This document shows, in pieces, positions 12,331 through 25,900 of a stretch of 64,000 nucleotides of DNA. Under the pieces are notes generated by a model, which had not been told where the DNA came from, ran no database searches, and saw only the letters and a list, made by a program, of their open reading frames with translations. Made by a program: the position numbers and the translations under genes. Position 1 is the stretch's first letter. Each line of letters begins with the position of its first letter. Location: contig NC_135198.1 in NCBI RefSeq assembly GCF_050948175.1, positions 10,119,001-10,183,000 on the forward strand, given 5' to 3'. Source of the stretch: Xylocopa sonorina (taxonomy: Eukaryota; Arthropoda; Insecta; Hymenoptera; Apidae).

Positions 12331-15300
12331 ATGGCATATGATAAAACGAAAAGATTTCCAAAATTGATCAGTCAAACATCGGCTGAAATTGGACCCGGAA
12401 CATATAACGTATCAGATCTGCCTTGCCCTAAAAGGCATCTTGGTAAAGAAACTGGATGGAATAGAAATTGACGTTTATAATACGAAATTCTTTTCGTAGC
12501 CGAATTTTCTCCCTTTCTCTGTGGATCGAAGAGGAAAACGATCATCGTATCAAAAGATGCCGAACAGTTACCAGGACCAGGATCATACAACATAAAACAA
12601 CCACAACGTCACATACCAGAACGTAGTTTCTAAACGAACTAAATTTTTAGAAATTAAACGTAAAGAAATATCCCAGATAAGAGTAATAAAAATTGCAGGG
12701 AGGAGTCAGTATTGATTTTACCGATGCTAGATTCAAAGGAGAAATATCCGAAGGGCCAGGACCAGTAGATTATCAAGTAGCCTCGGATGTAATTAAGTGT
12801 GGAAAAATAAGATCTCATCCTGGCACCTGGAGAGGACCTGCTGGAAAAGTAAAATGTCTATTTAGTTCATGAAGAGATATTATTTACTAAAACTTTTCGT
12901 TTCCGTGATAAACTTTAGTTATGGTTAACTCGACCACCTCGATCCCTTGTTCCCACCCCCACGTCAGTTCCAGACAAAAATTACGCAGGATACAGCATCG
13001 ATAACTATGGCAATCTCGTAAAGAACCCTCCAATCAGAAAGGAACCAACATTCTTCTACAATATTCCACAAGGAGTAACGAAAAGACGCTATTTTCTCTG
13101 CAAAAAGAAAGAAACGCAGAACGCGTATTTTTTTCTTCTGAATTAAAATCCAATTTTTAGGATACAAATACTACCACGTTGATGTACAAGGGCAATTTTT
13201 GGAGTAGAATGACAGGCAGAACCGAGCGTCGACGGTTTTTAACTCCTGGTCCTGGAGATTATCAGCATGAAAGGAAGAAAACCGCTTCTCAAATACAAGA
13301 CGAGAAAATCAGGGAAGAAAGGCGAATGTCTTCCAGGCAGCCACGTTTTTTAGACACTTTCTACAGAAGAAAAATGCGTGAAGTAACTCTGAATCGATTT
13401 GAAGCTATATCGAAATACTTTCTCTGAATTCAGAAGACACTTTTAAATATAGAATTTTCCAGCCCCGAATTATTACAAAGTAAAGGGAGCGTTTGATAAA
13501 TATTGCAAAATCCGCTGCAAGTGTGACTCTTACGCACGAGAACCACCCCCTTTTGGTCAAACAGCCAAAGTATAATTCCTCTGGAACGCCTTGCGATAAG
13601 TTTCCATGCAGAATTATCACAATTCGCACGTTTATATTTTATTTTAGAGGTTCGATGATAAGATACAATCTGATATACCTGGACCAGGTACATACGAGCC
13701 TCCTAAACCAATAAAGTGTACAGCTTCCATTTACCCAGCACCGTTTGGCGTTTGTTCTGGTCGTTTTAAAAAAGATCCTGGTGATAAAAGACCAGGTTAA
13801 ACTATATTCCATTAAAATCTCAGCATTCGATAACTATTTCCACTATATTTCTGGTTTTTCAATCGAATAAAATGGTCGTTTATCGAGGAAGCGCTTTTCT
13901 CTTCCAGGACCCAGCGATTACCATCTGGTGGTCGGCAACTTAGCGTACGAGTTGCAGAAGCGTTTCAAGTATACCTTTGCAAGACCAATCCCTCCACAAA
14001 TTTACCTTAACGAAACTCCTTTCTACGAAGACGAGGAAGATTACAATGACATTTGTTCTCCAGAAAGAACCGAGGAACAGAAGAGCAATGTCTATCACGC
14101 TGCTTTCAAATCTCGAACAGAGAGATTTCCTAAACCAGAAAAGGTACTTAACAATTTCTTTTCTTCAAAATATTTCTAAGTCCATTAAGAGTATAAAATT
14201 CACCAAAGAAAAATAATTGTTAAAGAAACTCGATAGATATGTACCATCCTGAACTAATCTCATGGTCAGACACAATCCAATTCCTTTCCCCAACCGACAG
14301 CACGCTAAACACAGATGTCACTACCATTACACTTATCCACTCAAAAACGATTTAGCACTTTAAATACACCCCGTGCATCCAAAAAACGATCTCTCCTCGA
14401 CGATCTTCTTGCAATCTAAAAATCTTCAAGAAAAAAGGAACAGCAGGAAAAGAAAGGACCCAGTAAAACCATCCAACAGAAATTCGATCATACATCACTC
14501 TCAACCCCTGCATTTGTACCATTCGAAAAGCAGGATTAGAACATCCCGCCGCACCGGTGAATCAGTCGGCGGAGGAAATGAGCAAAGTCGAGATTGAAAA
14601 TGTTAACCAGATAGGGGCAATTCCTTTAATGAGACGGTAGCAGGAGCCGGGGGAAGGGCCAGTAGTCACAATAAGTCTGCGGTCGGACGGATTCTTTCGT
14701 ATCGAGCCGTGGAACTTGCGAACTAGCCGGGGTCCAGGTAATCCACGGAGCGCGAGGTAATCAGGAGTGGTCGGGACGAAATTAATGGCGGTGGATCGAA
14801 CCGATGCATCTGCACCCGGGGCGGTTCGAGGACCGGATCCAATTTGCTCGTTAATCGAGAGACCGTCGAGGCGGGATTCGACGTTGCGGCCGCAGATAGA
14901 CCGGGATAGGACAGGAGAACGCGTGCTCCTCTGCCCTGTGTCGCAGCTCTCGGGTCCTTCGCTTTGAGGGCGTCCGCGTTCCTCCGCGCTCTAACCTGGA
15001 ATCCTTCTACGGTAGCCGCGTCTTTTGAACGGCGCGGAGTATCACGTTCGTCAAGTGGACACGTAGATATTTCATTGAACGTCGTTTTTCAGAGGTATCA
15101 TAAACGAGATAGGAAGAGTGAGAAGGGTTTGCGGTTTCGATTCGAACCACTTGGCCCCCGATTACCTTAAGTGGAAAGATCAAACGGGGTCGGAGTTTTC
15201 TGTGGTCGCGCAACGTCAATTGGTAGAATGTAACGAGCAGAGAGAAGTATGAGGCGGATGATAGTGGTGAGATTTTAACGCGTTCGCGTGAATTACGATG

Positions 15301-17349
15301 AAAATGATGGGGATGAGAAGGTGAGGACGATGTTCTGATAAATTCATGACAATTTCAATGGGAGTTCTGGAAAAGTCGATTCGAAGAGGATAATAGGTTC
15401 ACTTTATACGGTGCTGAAGTTATACGTTACATTCATCGCTGGAAATTATCCCGTCTGCGCGATAAAACGCAGGAAGAAGCTGTCGTCGCGAATTCTTACG
15501 ATCGTCGGATAAGGACGCCGGGCAGAAGGAGGACGACGTCGTCGAGATTTGAGGACGACGGTATTTACATAACGCGGGGACTCGTCGTAACTCGACGGCG
15601 ACGGAAATGACGTCCCGCCGTGCTCTGCAGGTCATTTCCACGTAGAAGCGCGTGGCACCAAGAAATCGCTTCCGGTTCGCTGAGTCGAAAATTCGAGCCA
15701 ATCCCTGGCCCGATCTCTCGTCCGTCCAATATCGGAACGCGGATCCTCGCCAGCTTCGTTGACGTTTAGTATTCGTTTCGAAGTCTCGAGAGATCGCCCC
15801 GTTGTCGTTCGGGACCGGATCGAATTATCGTGAGGACCGGCGAACCTTAATTGACGAACACTGATCAAATACTGGGGACGGAGGCAAATGGATTTATGCT
15901 CGACGACTCGAGCGTAATCGATTAAACGAGGACGGAAAAGATAACTGGACGGCGACCGAAAGAAATGGTAGTCGCTTTCGCGGGGCAAGTGCCCGTGAAA
16001 TCCTTTGCATTGCAGCCGATTATCGGAAAATTCTTACATTCTATAGAACTCTGTACGTTTAAACCGTACGATTCTTCTTGGTGAATTGCTAACGATTGTC
16101 CTTTTGCGCGTCCCTTTGTCGACGAAGATCGAACAGCCCTCGCGCACGAGGTCGATCGACGTAGCTCGAGGAACGCCCTACCAGATTCTAAAAACTGCCT
16201 ACCCTTATTATTCAATATTTATAGACGGACGTCCCCAATCCCGACGCTTACGAGGTCTTAACGGCTTTCAAGGCGAGTCGTGATAAATGTGATTTCCTCT
16301 GTCGCCGATTAGCTCCACCCTTCGGAACGCGTAGCAATCGATTGCCTAGGAGGATCGAGGTGGTCGCGCCAGGTACCGTCTCAGCCCCTCTAAAAATCCC
16401 TTCGTCGACCTTCCTAATTATCAAATCATCCGTCAGATCCAACCGCCTACAACCTGGCCATCGATATATCGGCGAACGCGAGGGGCGGCGTGATCAACCC
16501 GTCACCGCGAAAGACCAAAACGCCTTCTCCGGAACCTGGACCAGCCCACTATTGCGTAAGTCGTCGCCATCGAATCAACGAGAGCGACAGGTCCGAATTA
16601 ATGTCCCGCGAGGAGAGTAAATGGTCGCGTCGCGGACTACTTTTAAGGGGGCGGCCGCTATAGTGTTTTCGTTGGAAGGACGGTGGAACAACGAAACGTG
16701 AGAATCGAACCGGCGGCCAGCGGGATGGCTCGCGTATTTTCACGTCGAAATTTCTATTCCATTCTGTCGGTTCACGTATACGGTATTTACTTTGTTGTCA
16801 CGGGCCAGGATATTGCGTGCTCGGCGCGCGAGCGCGGGAATAATACCGGATACTTCAGATGGTGATGTATGAGCCGCGCGCGTTACGAGATGGTTAGATG
16901 GGCCGGCCGCTGGTCTGTATTACTTCTGTCCGACGTGGTTCCACGGTGCACGGGGGTCCGCTTCGTAAATAGCCCGAATTGAAACGGAAGTTCTCCTTTT
17001 TCCACCGTTGGACGTCTTTCGCGCGCAACGTCCGCGAGATGAATGTGCCAGGGGAATGGAAGTCTCGTGAAGTTTGGAATTGTATCGCGGGACGGTTTTC
17101 AGGGACAGAGATACGAATATTATTTCCACGTTAATCCCTTAAATGCGTCTCTTGCAGATTCACCCCTATTTTTCGTCCACCCTCCTGAAGAGATCGTTCA
17201 ACGTCACGTTGGGCAAGCCGAAAGTTATCGCAAACCTGGCAAAACAAGAGAAACATAAGGGACCTCGTTGTCCACGTACGAGAAAGAGACTTCGTTGGTT
17301 TGCTAAGTCCATGCATGAATACAAGACCTGTCACAGCCTTTCTTTTTAA
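12331..17349 (+). CDS. Sperm-tail PG-rich repeat (STPG/SHIPPO) protein
   Basis: Twelve exons keep one frame through all phases: 12331-12442, 12500-12622, 12703-12848, 12919-13074, 13161-13377, 13463-13569, 13648-13795, 13908-14143, 14447-14515, 16225-16372, 16437-16555, 17158-17349 (TAA), about 590 residues. Pro-Gly repeats mark the family: IGPGTYNV (about residue 24), LPGPGSYNI (61), EGPGPVDYQV (95), TPGPGDYQ (208), IPGPGTYEP (297), GPSDYHLV (337), VPNPDAYEV (441), APDPTAYNL (487) and PEPGPAHYC (519), then KRSFNVTLGKP near the C-terminus. Such proteins are inner or outer components of axonemal microtubules in cilia and sperm tails, so testis or ciliated-neuron expression is expected. The last three exons are GC-rich and degenerate in the repeat. 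Weakest joins: the acceptor before 12703, and exon 9 (14447-14515), whose tract is purine-rich and whose donor GTACCA is poor. If exon 9 is not spliced out at 14515, the frame stops at 14543. Length and repeat number suggest the STPG2 group, but orthology is unproven. Confidence 0.82.
14516..16224 (+). other. Intron 9 of the PG-rich repeat gene
   Basis: This intron of about 1.7 kb contains the change from AT-rich to GC-rich DNA at about 14.5 kb. A strong acceptor (GTCGTTTTTCAG) near 15092 opens a short Arg/Lys-rich frame that stops at about 15170; it could be an alternative last exon, but nothing in it resembles the repeat family. I see nothing else supportable. Confidence 0.45.
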
Positions 17350-19776
17350 TGCAAAGCCACCTACGTGCCGCTTTTACCAAATTTTTTACCCAATTTACAT
17401 ATCCCTCTTTTCCTCCCGATACGTGCTCAATATTCTTGGGCAGTTATTAAACGTTTTTGCGAAGAATTTGGCCGGAAAATACTGTTCCATAAAATGAAAC
17501 TCGTTTATTCCCCGCTCAGACGCGTATTTTAATAATGTCGCTGCAGCGAAACGCTCTTCAGTTTATTCGTTAATACATAATTATTATTCGCGTCCGCTGC
17601 GGATGACACGTAGCCAACAAACAGTGATTTCCATGCGTGTAAATCAAACGCAACGCGCGGCCCTTGCGAATAATAGATTCGCCGAAGATTTTCACGCTGA
17701 AGCACGTTCAAGTCGAGGAGGCTTCGGGGTCGCGGGAACCGATGTCGGGAACTCGATAAAAAGCGCGCGGCTGAACGAATTGCAGAATTTCAATTGTAAT
17801 TCCCAGCGTTGGCGCCACGGCTCCTATAAATCGACCCTTCACCTCGCCGTTGCCGCGAACTATCAACGTAAATTATCCGACGACGCATGTAAAAACGCCG
17901 ATCGAGACTGGCCAAATTTATTCGATTACCACGTAGGTATACGAAATCGGCGGGCACACACGCGAGCGAGAAACAGTGTGCGCGATTACACAATGCATAT
18001 GAAATCCAAATCCAACGGATGTAACGTTGACGTGTGTCTACCGACTCGTACAATGAATACAAAAAGGATATTGGGAGTTAGTTTGTCACTGATATTCAAG
18101 TAAACGTTACACGATGTTGTTAAAATAAAGCGAACCATATTTGGCGGACTATCTGCGACGCGATGCGGCTTAAAAAGTTTCAGTTTACTTTATCGTGGCT
18201 ATTGTGGTAGAATTTGGTTATGAATACTTGGATATCGAGCACCCTGGATTATGTCACGAGTATCAGACGTAAATGGAGCGATATATTATCATCGTAATGT
18301 ATACGAAACACTAAAAGCCACGCTGAGAAGCGTTGGGGCTTCGAGCGTGCTTGGCCAGGACTTTGATCGATCACTTTGAATGGAAACTCGGTTACTCGTA
18401 CGTTACCTCGTTCCACAGTTTCCTGGAACAGTTTCTTGCGTCCCTCCTGAAACGTTAAACGTGTACCACGAGACTCTGCTCGCAAAACCATTGGTAAACC
18501 CTATTGACAATCTCTTAACGAAATATTCGCGATCTTGTCGACAAATTTTATGGAAATCGTACAAGATTTGCGGGAAACGAACAGCTTGTTTCCGACGCTT
18601 CGATCGAGCGTCCTGTCTGGCGATAGACCGTCCGTTTCCCCTTGCGCTCCAGGAGCGAGACAATCTTTACGACGGTTCTTCATTTGCGATCGAGATCGAT
18701 GGGAAAAAGTTGTGAATCAGCGTTATTCCATCGCGTAATTCGTCACCAGCTGTTTTTTTCTTTCTGTGGCCACTGTTGTCGGGTAATAAATACTTTAACT
18801 GCGAAGGGGTGAGCTCCTCCTTTTATCCGCGTGCGCGGCACTCCCTTCGGCGAAAAGAATCCTTCGAGGGTATTTAAAGTTTCGTAGTTACTTTCGTAAT
18901 TACTCTTCGTTTCGCTCGGTACAGCGGCAAGCGCAAGAAAAATGGAGAGAAAAAAAAGTTATGAAAGGACGCAACGAAAAAAAGAAAGATAGGAGTAAAA
19001 AAAAAAAAGCGGAAACGAGAAGAGCCACCGCGGTTGTAATGCTCTTTCTCTCCCTCTGGGATCTGAATATTTATGTACTGGATGTCCTCACTGACGTGCG
19101 CAATCTTCGAGAATGCAGCAGCAAAAAGCGTGCACCGTTTCGTTCCTTCATCATTTATTTGCATACTTCGGAACGACGATATTTATGAATGGACGGGAAA
19201 CGATTACGTTTCACGTTGGAGCTTAAAAAGATTCGACTTTATTTTCAGTTGAATTGACGCGAATTGAATTTTCATCTCTGAAATATCTAATTTACGGAAA
19301 TATCATGGACTCCGTTACCGGATTAACTGGTCGAGATCAAATAACAGAATTACCAGGTCGGAGAATATCCAGCGTTCAATTTTGAAACGTCTTCCCGATA
19401 TACAGTAATAGATTGCAAATTTGGAAATAAGATCCGTCTCTTACGTAATTCATACCACGAGCCGATTAATTATTAATACGTTTTCCTCTGACAGATGAGA
19501 AGTCTGAAAATAATCACAGAAATCGAGCAGTCGAATTTCATCTTCCGTGTCAGAGAATAATATAAAAGTTTCATTATTGTAGCCGGTAAGACGATTCCAA
19601 CTGCTCGACTCGAGACTAATAGCATTACCTCTGACATTTTCCCCTATTTTTATACCTTCTCCAAGGTGTGTTCTCAGCTTTGTCTCAACAGTCAAGACAA
19701 TCGCACGAAAACGTCCGCGCGCGAGGATTCATGTGTTTGCGCGGAGGCCGTTCGTTTCTTTTTATTACCTGAGAGC

Positions 19777-19809
19777 ACACCGTGAATGCCCGGGAAATCC
19801 TCACGGTGT
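19777..19809. repeat. 9-bp perfect inverted repeat
   Basis: ACACCGTGA at 19777-19785 and TCACGGTGT at 19801-19809 are exact reverse complements, separated by 15 bases containing CCCGGG. It could form a small hairpin or be a dimeric protein site. The context gives no terminator or RNA gene. Confidence 0.6.
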
Positions 19810-22800
19810 TTAAACAACGGTTATACGAGCGTGAACGGATGCGCTGACAAAATTATCCATCATCTGTCGTGGCGCGTCGTTCTCGTCGCGCGCAAAAAAG
19901 TCACGCGAGATCGACCCTCGCGATTTCATCGAATCCATCAAACGTCCCCCAAAGAATCCTCTGAAAGGCTCCACCGCGAGGTCTGCGAGAGAACAAGAAT
20001 TCAAACGCATAAAGCTCTCGCTGCGCGCCTCCGTGGCGTCGCTTCGCACCGGTTAATCAGAGAGGGCCCGGCATTCTTCCCCTGCGCGAACCACCACGTG
20101 CCAACGCGTGTATCAGCGGTCGCGAATCGCAGCCGTCGACGTCGATGTATCGTCGCTCGACGACGGGGACGTATCGTAGCCGCTAATTTCCTCGCGGGAT
20201 CGTCACGCTCCGCTTGTCACCGGCGTCCGGGAAGCAATTCCCCGGATTCCAGCCACGGCGGAATGCACCCTTTGATCGCGGCTCGCGGGCATCGCTCTTA
20301 ACAAGAGGCGACGGATAACTCGGCCGGGGTCGATCCGCCCGTTATAGCTTCGCCCTCCTTTGAAACGGGTCTTCTTCCTGCCGCTGCCGCCGCCGTGGCG
20401 AAACGCGACATTTATCAAAAGTTCCGGCCGCGATTGTCTCGCAAGTTCGCGCCGTTGTCGCCCTTTTGAATCGAGCGTGCCACGGCCAGGGGTGAGCCGG
20501 CGATTGACGCCGGTCATTTTGCGGTCGGGTAACACAATGGAGGCTGGCAGTGTATCTTGTTGACGCGATCACGCGAGATGTCATCTCGTGAATGGACAGC
20601 CACGAACCTGGCCGTGTCGTGTACTTTGGAAATTGTGTCTTTGTCGACGATGGGTTTGTCGACGGTCCGTCGCGGTGGATTATCGGTCGAGATAACATTA
20701 GGGGTAGCACGAACTGACATTTCTACGTATGATGTATTGTCAAAAATATCGCATTTATAACGAACTGCTAGTATTTTGCGTATTCTCCGTGTCATCGACG
20801 CATCGATCGTTAACGCTAGCGCGTCCACCCCCTCGTGGAAACTTCTTGGGAATAATTTGGACAGGGCCCGCGCGATATCGCGGCACTCTGTTAATCGCGT
20901 ATCTCCAGTCGGCGTTGATAATGTGGCGGGACTCGCAACGAGGACGACATTACCGTCGCAACCCCACATCGGACAGGACCAAGGGTATCAATCAGTGGTA
21001 CATGAAAGGGGCGCGGTTCGGCCACGTCTGTCGTCGGATCTCGCATTGTCTGTCTGCGACAGATAGACAGAAGCGACGCGAACTTCCGACGTATCTCTAT
21101 CCGATGACGTCCCCGCCGCGTTACTTTGTTCGTGACCTCCCCATCGTCGACGCCTCCCTGCCGGGGTGTTAATAAATTTTCCCTGGCCCGACGCTGACGG
21201 CCAGATTTCAAGGGAAAACGCCAGGCAGATTATATACGCGCGCAGTTTCCGTGTCACCGTTCGTTTCGCGTTTCATCGGAATTAAAAAGTTAAGAGCCGT
21301 TCCGCGGCCACCGGCGTCCCCCGTCGTTCAGCTACCGAGCTTTGTGTCCGCTCGAAAGAGTTCCCAGACTGTTTTATTTCCCCGCGAGGAGGAGAATTCG
21401 AGAGATTGGAAGATCCCCTGGGCGAACTTTCGATGTCGTCGACGGGGACATTTTAATTTGATGATTCCCGAGGAATGAAGTGACATTGTTAGAAGGCAAT
21501 ATCCCCGGAGTAGACGAGAAACTACGGAATTATTTGTTTCTTTCGATTGAACGCCGAGGAACGCCGCGGACGCGAACAAAGAGGAAGAACTTCCTGGGCG
21601 AGACGGGATCCTTTCCACGTCGAAAGACTAGCCCCTCTAAAAGCGACGGGAGCTGCAACCTGGAAAACAAAGGACCTTTCCGTCCGGGTGTTTCTGTTTT
21701 TTCCCCCTTCCGCGTGCGTATGCGCGCGGAGGCACGCGTGTCGAGCAGTCGCTCGCGATTGTTCGCTATTGCCCCTATTGTTCGCTCGCATGACAGCAGT
21801 CCCGGGTGAAAATTCGCTATGGAGAAAACGGACGCGACACGTCCGGCGATAAAAGTGGACGTAACGATTCCTTTGAGCTCCCTATCGAGACGAGCACCCC
21901 TTCTTGATGTACCCGCCCGACAAGAAGCCTCCGCCACGCGCCAGTTTCTCCTCGCGTACATGCTCGAGCTACATTTCGAGCTGCATTCCCGAGGAGACAT
22001 CAGATTCGTGTCGCGTCACGGAATAACAGCAGGTATGCCCGGCATCGCGTGACGCCACATTTGCTCGATGACAAGTGGACCGTCCGCGGGGGTGTATCAC
22101 CGCCAGCGAAACGCACGAACTTCTTCTACTTGAAATGCGTTCCACGTTGCGTACAATGAAATATTCCGCGAGTAATTCAACCCTCTGCCGCCCGCTGCAG
22201 CTTTGAAGTCGCATACCGGCGGAGTAGATTCTCATTGCGTACGGTAATGAATTTTAACATAGAAAAATCACCAGGGGGACAGTACAGAAGGACAGAATTT
22301 ATGACAGTTGCAAATGCACTACCGCCTACCGGTACGACCTGGCGAACTCGCGAACAACCGCGAAACAAAAAATATTCTTTGAATAATAATAATTAATTTG
22401 AACGTGCGCGCGAACACAGAGGAGAGTAGTCCAAAGCAAGAGACCTTAAAAAAATTAAAAAAATAAAAAGATAAAAAAATACTCGCCATCCTTAATCCAC
22501 CATCGTCTGCACCATTCCCTCCGCGCGTTACAGAATGATATAATTTAATGTCGCCGTTTGTATACGAAGGAAGACACAACGGTATCACGCGGGAGTATTT
22601 AATTTCGCGCGAAACAAACGAGGAGCTGACGGCAGGTTTTTAGGGAAAACGCGCACATCCGCCTATCCTTTGAATATACGCGCAGCGAGGGTGTCGCGAC
22701 AAAGGTGAAACACGGTGTCCTTCCCCGTGTCGCGTTTCCGAGCGAGATCCGCGCGGCTGGTGCGCCCAGCCGGGTGCACGCGCATGAAAAGTCGACGATA

Positions 22801-22940
22801 CAGGGTGGGATTTCTTTTTTCCTTCAGCCGTGAACGCGCCATAATCTCACGGCCATTTAGCCAACGAGTCGGCTGGCTGTGAGTCATCTTTTCCCTTTCG
22901 ACGGCACTCCCTTTCCCTGCCTTCTATGCATCCGATGCCT

Positions 22941-22958
22941 CGTCGTCGTCGTCGTCGT
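22941..22958 (+). repeat. (CGT)6 microsatellite
   Basis: Six uninterrupted CGT units in non-coding DNA. Confidence 0.9.
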
Positions 22959-25900
22959 AAAACTCTTCACCCATTCGGTTCGAGGCGACCGTAAAATCGA
23001 GCGTTTCTTCGAGCCAGGCGGACCCACAATACTGACGTATATCGCCGGGAGGAACCGCGACGTCTCACTTCCGCCGATCCACCGACCGTACTCCCCGTCG
23101 TGGTGTTTCCACGTGCGACTGACGTCCGCTGCGACGGATTGAAAGCTGGCGAATTTACTGGTTCACCGCTTTACACCAGCCATTGGAATTTTAGCGACGC
23201 GCAAGAACGCGAGCGCGAACAATCGATTACTGAAGAAGCTTCGGTATTTTCCGCACCCCTCGACTCTCGAGCGAAGTAGATTTATAAAAATTGCAATAAA
23301 CCACAGCCGAGGGTGGGCACGTGTGTTCAACCGCAAAAACCAGACGCAAAGAGAAAAAGATCGGAAACAGAGTGTACCAGTCTTTATCCAAGGAAGAGGT
23401 ATAATCCAACGAGATACGTGGCGATAAAATACGAGAGAGAGGCAGCCACCCCGTTCGAGTATAACACCGGACCGGATATTAATATCTCGAGGACGGGGAA
23501 ATCGCGGAAAAGAGGTACGAACAATGGCGTCAGGTTCACGGAGGTCTGGCTTGGACAGGCCCTCGACGCAGCGACGCCTCGTGGCTAGGTACTTTTATCT
23601 CCTGGCGGTGGGCGCGAGAACGTACTCGGGGGCAAGTATCCGGTGGCGCGTCCGGAGTTCGTTGTTGCCGAAAAGGGCTCGAAGAAGCCCGGCGGTGGTG
23701 TGTAGACGGGCGCGTCCGTGCGTTTCGGCTCTCCGTTATCAGCGGTGGTCGTTCGTGGTGGCGAGCACGGGCATTTAAAATGCAGATTAGCGAGGGCGCG
23801 AGAGAGAGCGACGCCGCGCGGGGTGGTGAACGTAAGGGCGTCGGGTGGCAAGTGTTTTATTGGGGCCAGCTTCCGTTTTCCTTTCCCTGCGTGGCCGGCC
23901 GCGATGCCACCGCGGAGATAAAGTCACCTCCGAGCTTCAACCGGTCCGCTAATTTATTGAGCCCTGATTTATCGCCCGGTTACGCCCCGTCGCGGCCTTA
24001 ATTGCACCGCGAGAACTTCGACGGACTCTAATAGGAAGTGAGAGCTCGATGAGAGGGTTGCGTTTCACGGACGGGGGTTGTTTCTCGCCGATGTGCGTGC
24101 ACGAGAGGAGCGCTGGTGTTCGCTGTAGAATCTCTCGAAACCAATCGCAGAGTGTATCTCTTTCGAGAATAATCGTTACTTGAATAGAAGCGATCAGGTT
24201 AGTAAATCCGATCCGCTAAAGGTGCGTCAATTGAGCTATCGAGTAATCGATCGACTCGAAGAGACAACGTTTACGTACATCCCGATCTTTTATTACGTTA
24301 CCCGCTGATCCTCGAACGGTGGTAGGAAAGCTCGCGACTTCGGAAATCCAGCTAGGAAACTTTGTCGAAGTTTACCCGGTCAATCGGCGCGGGGAGGAAG
24401 ATCCTTTCGCGACTTATCGGAGCCGAAGATCAAAGCGTGCCCGTAACTCGAGGCAAACCGTCGTGATTCCGAGGTAAACCAAGAAGATCCAGTCTAACTT
24501 GAGAGCGAACCGACTGGCAGGGCTATGTAAACGCAAGACCCAGCAGGTGGCAGATGGTGGTGTTAAGCCGGCTTCAGAACTTGTCGATTTACCCACGGTG
24601 TAACGAGCTTAAAACACGAGTCTCCCTTAACCACCCTCCCCCTTAACCGCCCTCCGAGAAGTCGTCGTTCGCAGTCAACTATCGCCACCCTATCGAGCCT
24701 GCCTCCCTTTCTCCTCGTCAGTTTCGTCGTACTCGCGATCGTCCGTCTATCTATCCATCTATCAATCGGCAAAGTCCGTCGCTCCGTTTCTCTTTCGTAT
24801 CAGGAAGCCACGAGGGTTTGGCAGTTACATGAAATACGAGGGTGAAACTCACTGCGATGCGCATTGTCCGGTCGCGCCGTTCGAACCAGAGCTAGTAACA
24901 ATAGACGGGGGTGACCTCGCCTCGATTGTCCTTTAATTTACGGGAATTGCAACTACCCCTACCGGCACTCGTGCAACGTACGCGTCCAGCTTCGCCGTTC
25001 ACGGCCCCATCCACCCGCCGCGTCGACATCGCCGCAAGCACTCGCACGGCGGACCCATACTCCGCCCCGCGGCTGCTCGAGCCCTCTCTCTTCACGCGTC
25101 AAGCTCGTTCACCGCGCGAACGCGCGCCACGAGCTTAATTCGATCTCCATAATCGCTCGGGCTTTACATAATCGGGGAGTGCTAATACCGATTCCCGCTA
25201 CAACCGATTCTCGCCATAGTCGGCTATGGCCCGCGATTGAGCGGCACGGATTACACCTGCACGCCGATCCGGACCACCGTGCACCAGTGTTCCAGGTGCG
25301 CCACGCGCGCGAGGGTGTCTCCAGGCGAGGTCGCGGTGTTAACCATTCGATAGTCTACGGCTAGCGTCTGCTTACGTACCTGGTATGCAGGCGGGAGATT
25401 ATCGGAAAAGTCGGTAATTAAATTTCCGTTGGAATGTCCAACATATCGATGCCGACGCGTTTGTTGTCCCCTGAATGCTTTGGTCTTCGTTTTTCCTGCG
25501 AAATTACCATCTCTCGACCCCTGAAAATTAAAATCTGCGAGCTGATTGTCAAGTCGATATTAGGATTTTAAGGGGATGGAAAATTTTAATTAGCATTCCA
25601 GGAATTTTTGCGATTTTTATTCGAGAAGTTTAGTGATTTCCAGTGTTACAAATGGGAGACATTTGAAAGGAAGTTAACGTATCCGTAAGAAATCACTTTT
25701 CCCCCGTTGTGCCATAATGTCGTCCCTTCGACGCATCAAGGCCATCGATGGGGTGTTTCTTACCCCGCTAAACTTTACTGGCCCGTAGAAAAATCATGGC
25801 GTCGTGAGTCAGACCCGCGTGGGTGCAGCGAAGCAAAACTAACGGGGAGGCGATCGGTAGGTGGCATTTCGTGACTGCTATCCGGATGATCTCCGCGCTG

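Noticed and set aside
19450..19695. 80-codon frame (-) with fairly protein-like composition
   Set aside because: Begins at a TTG with no splice site or partner exon. The region is only locally AT-rich; no family is recognised.
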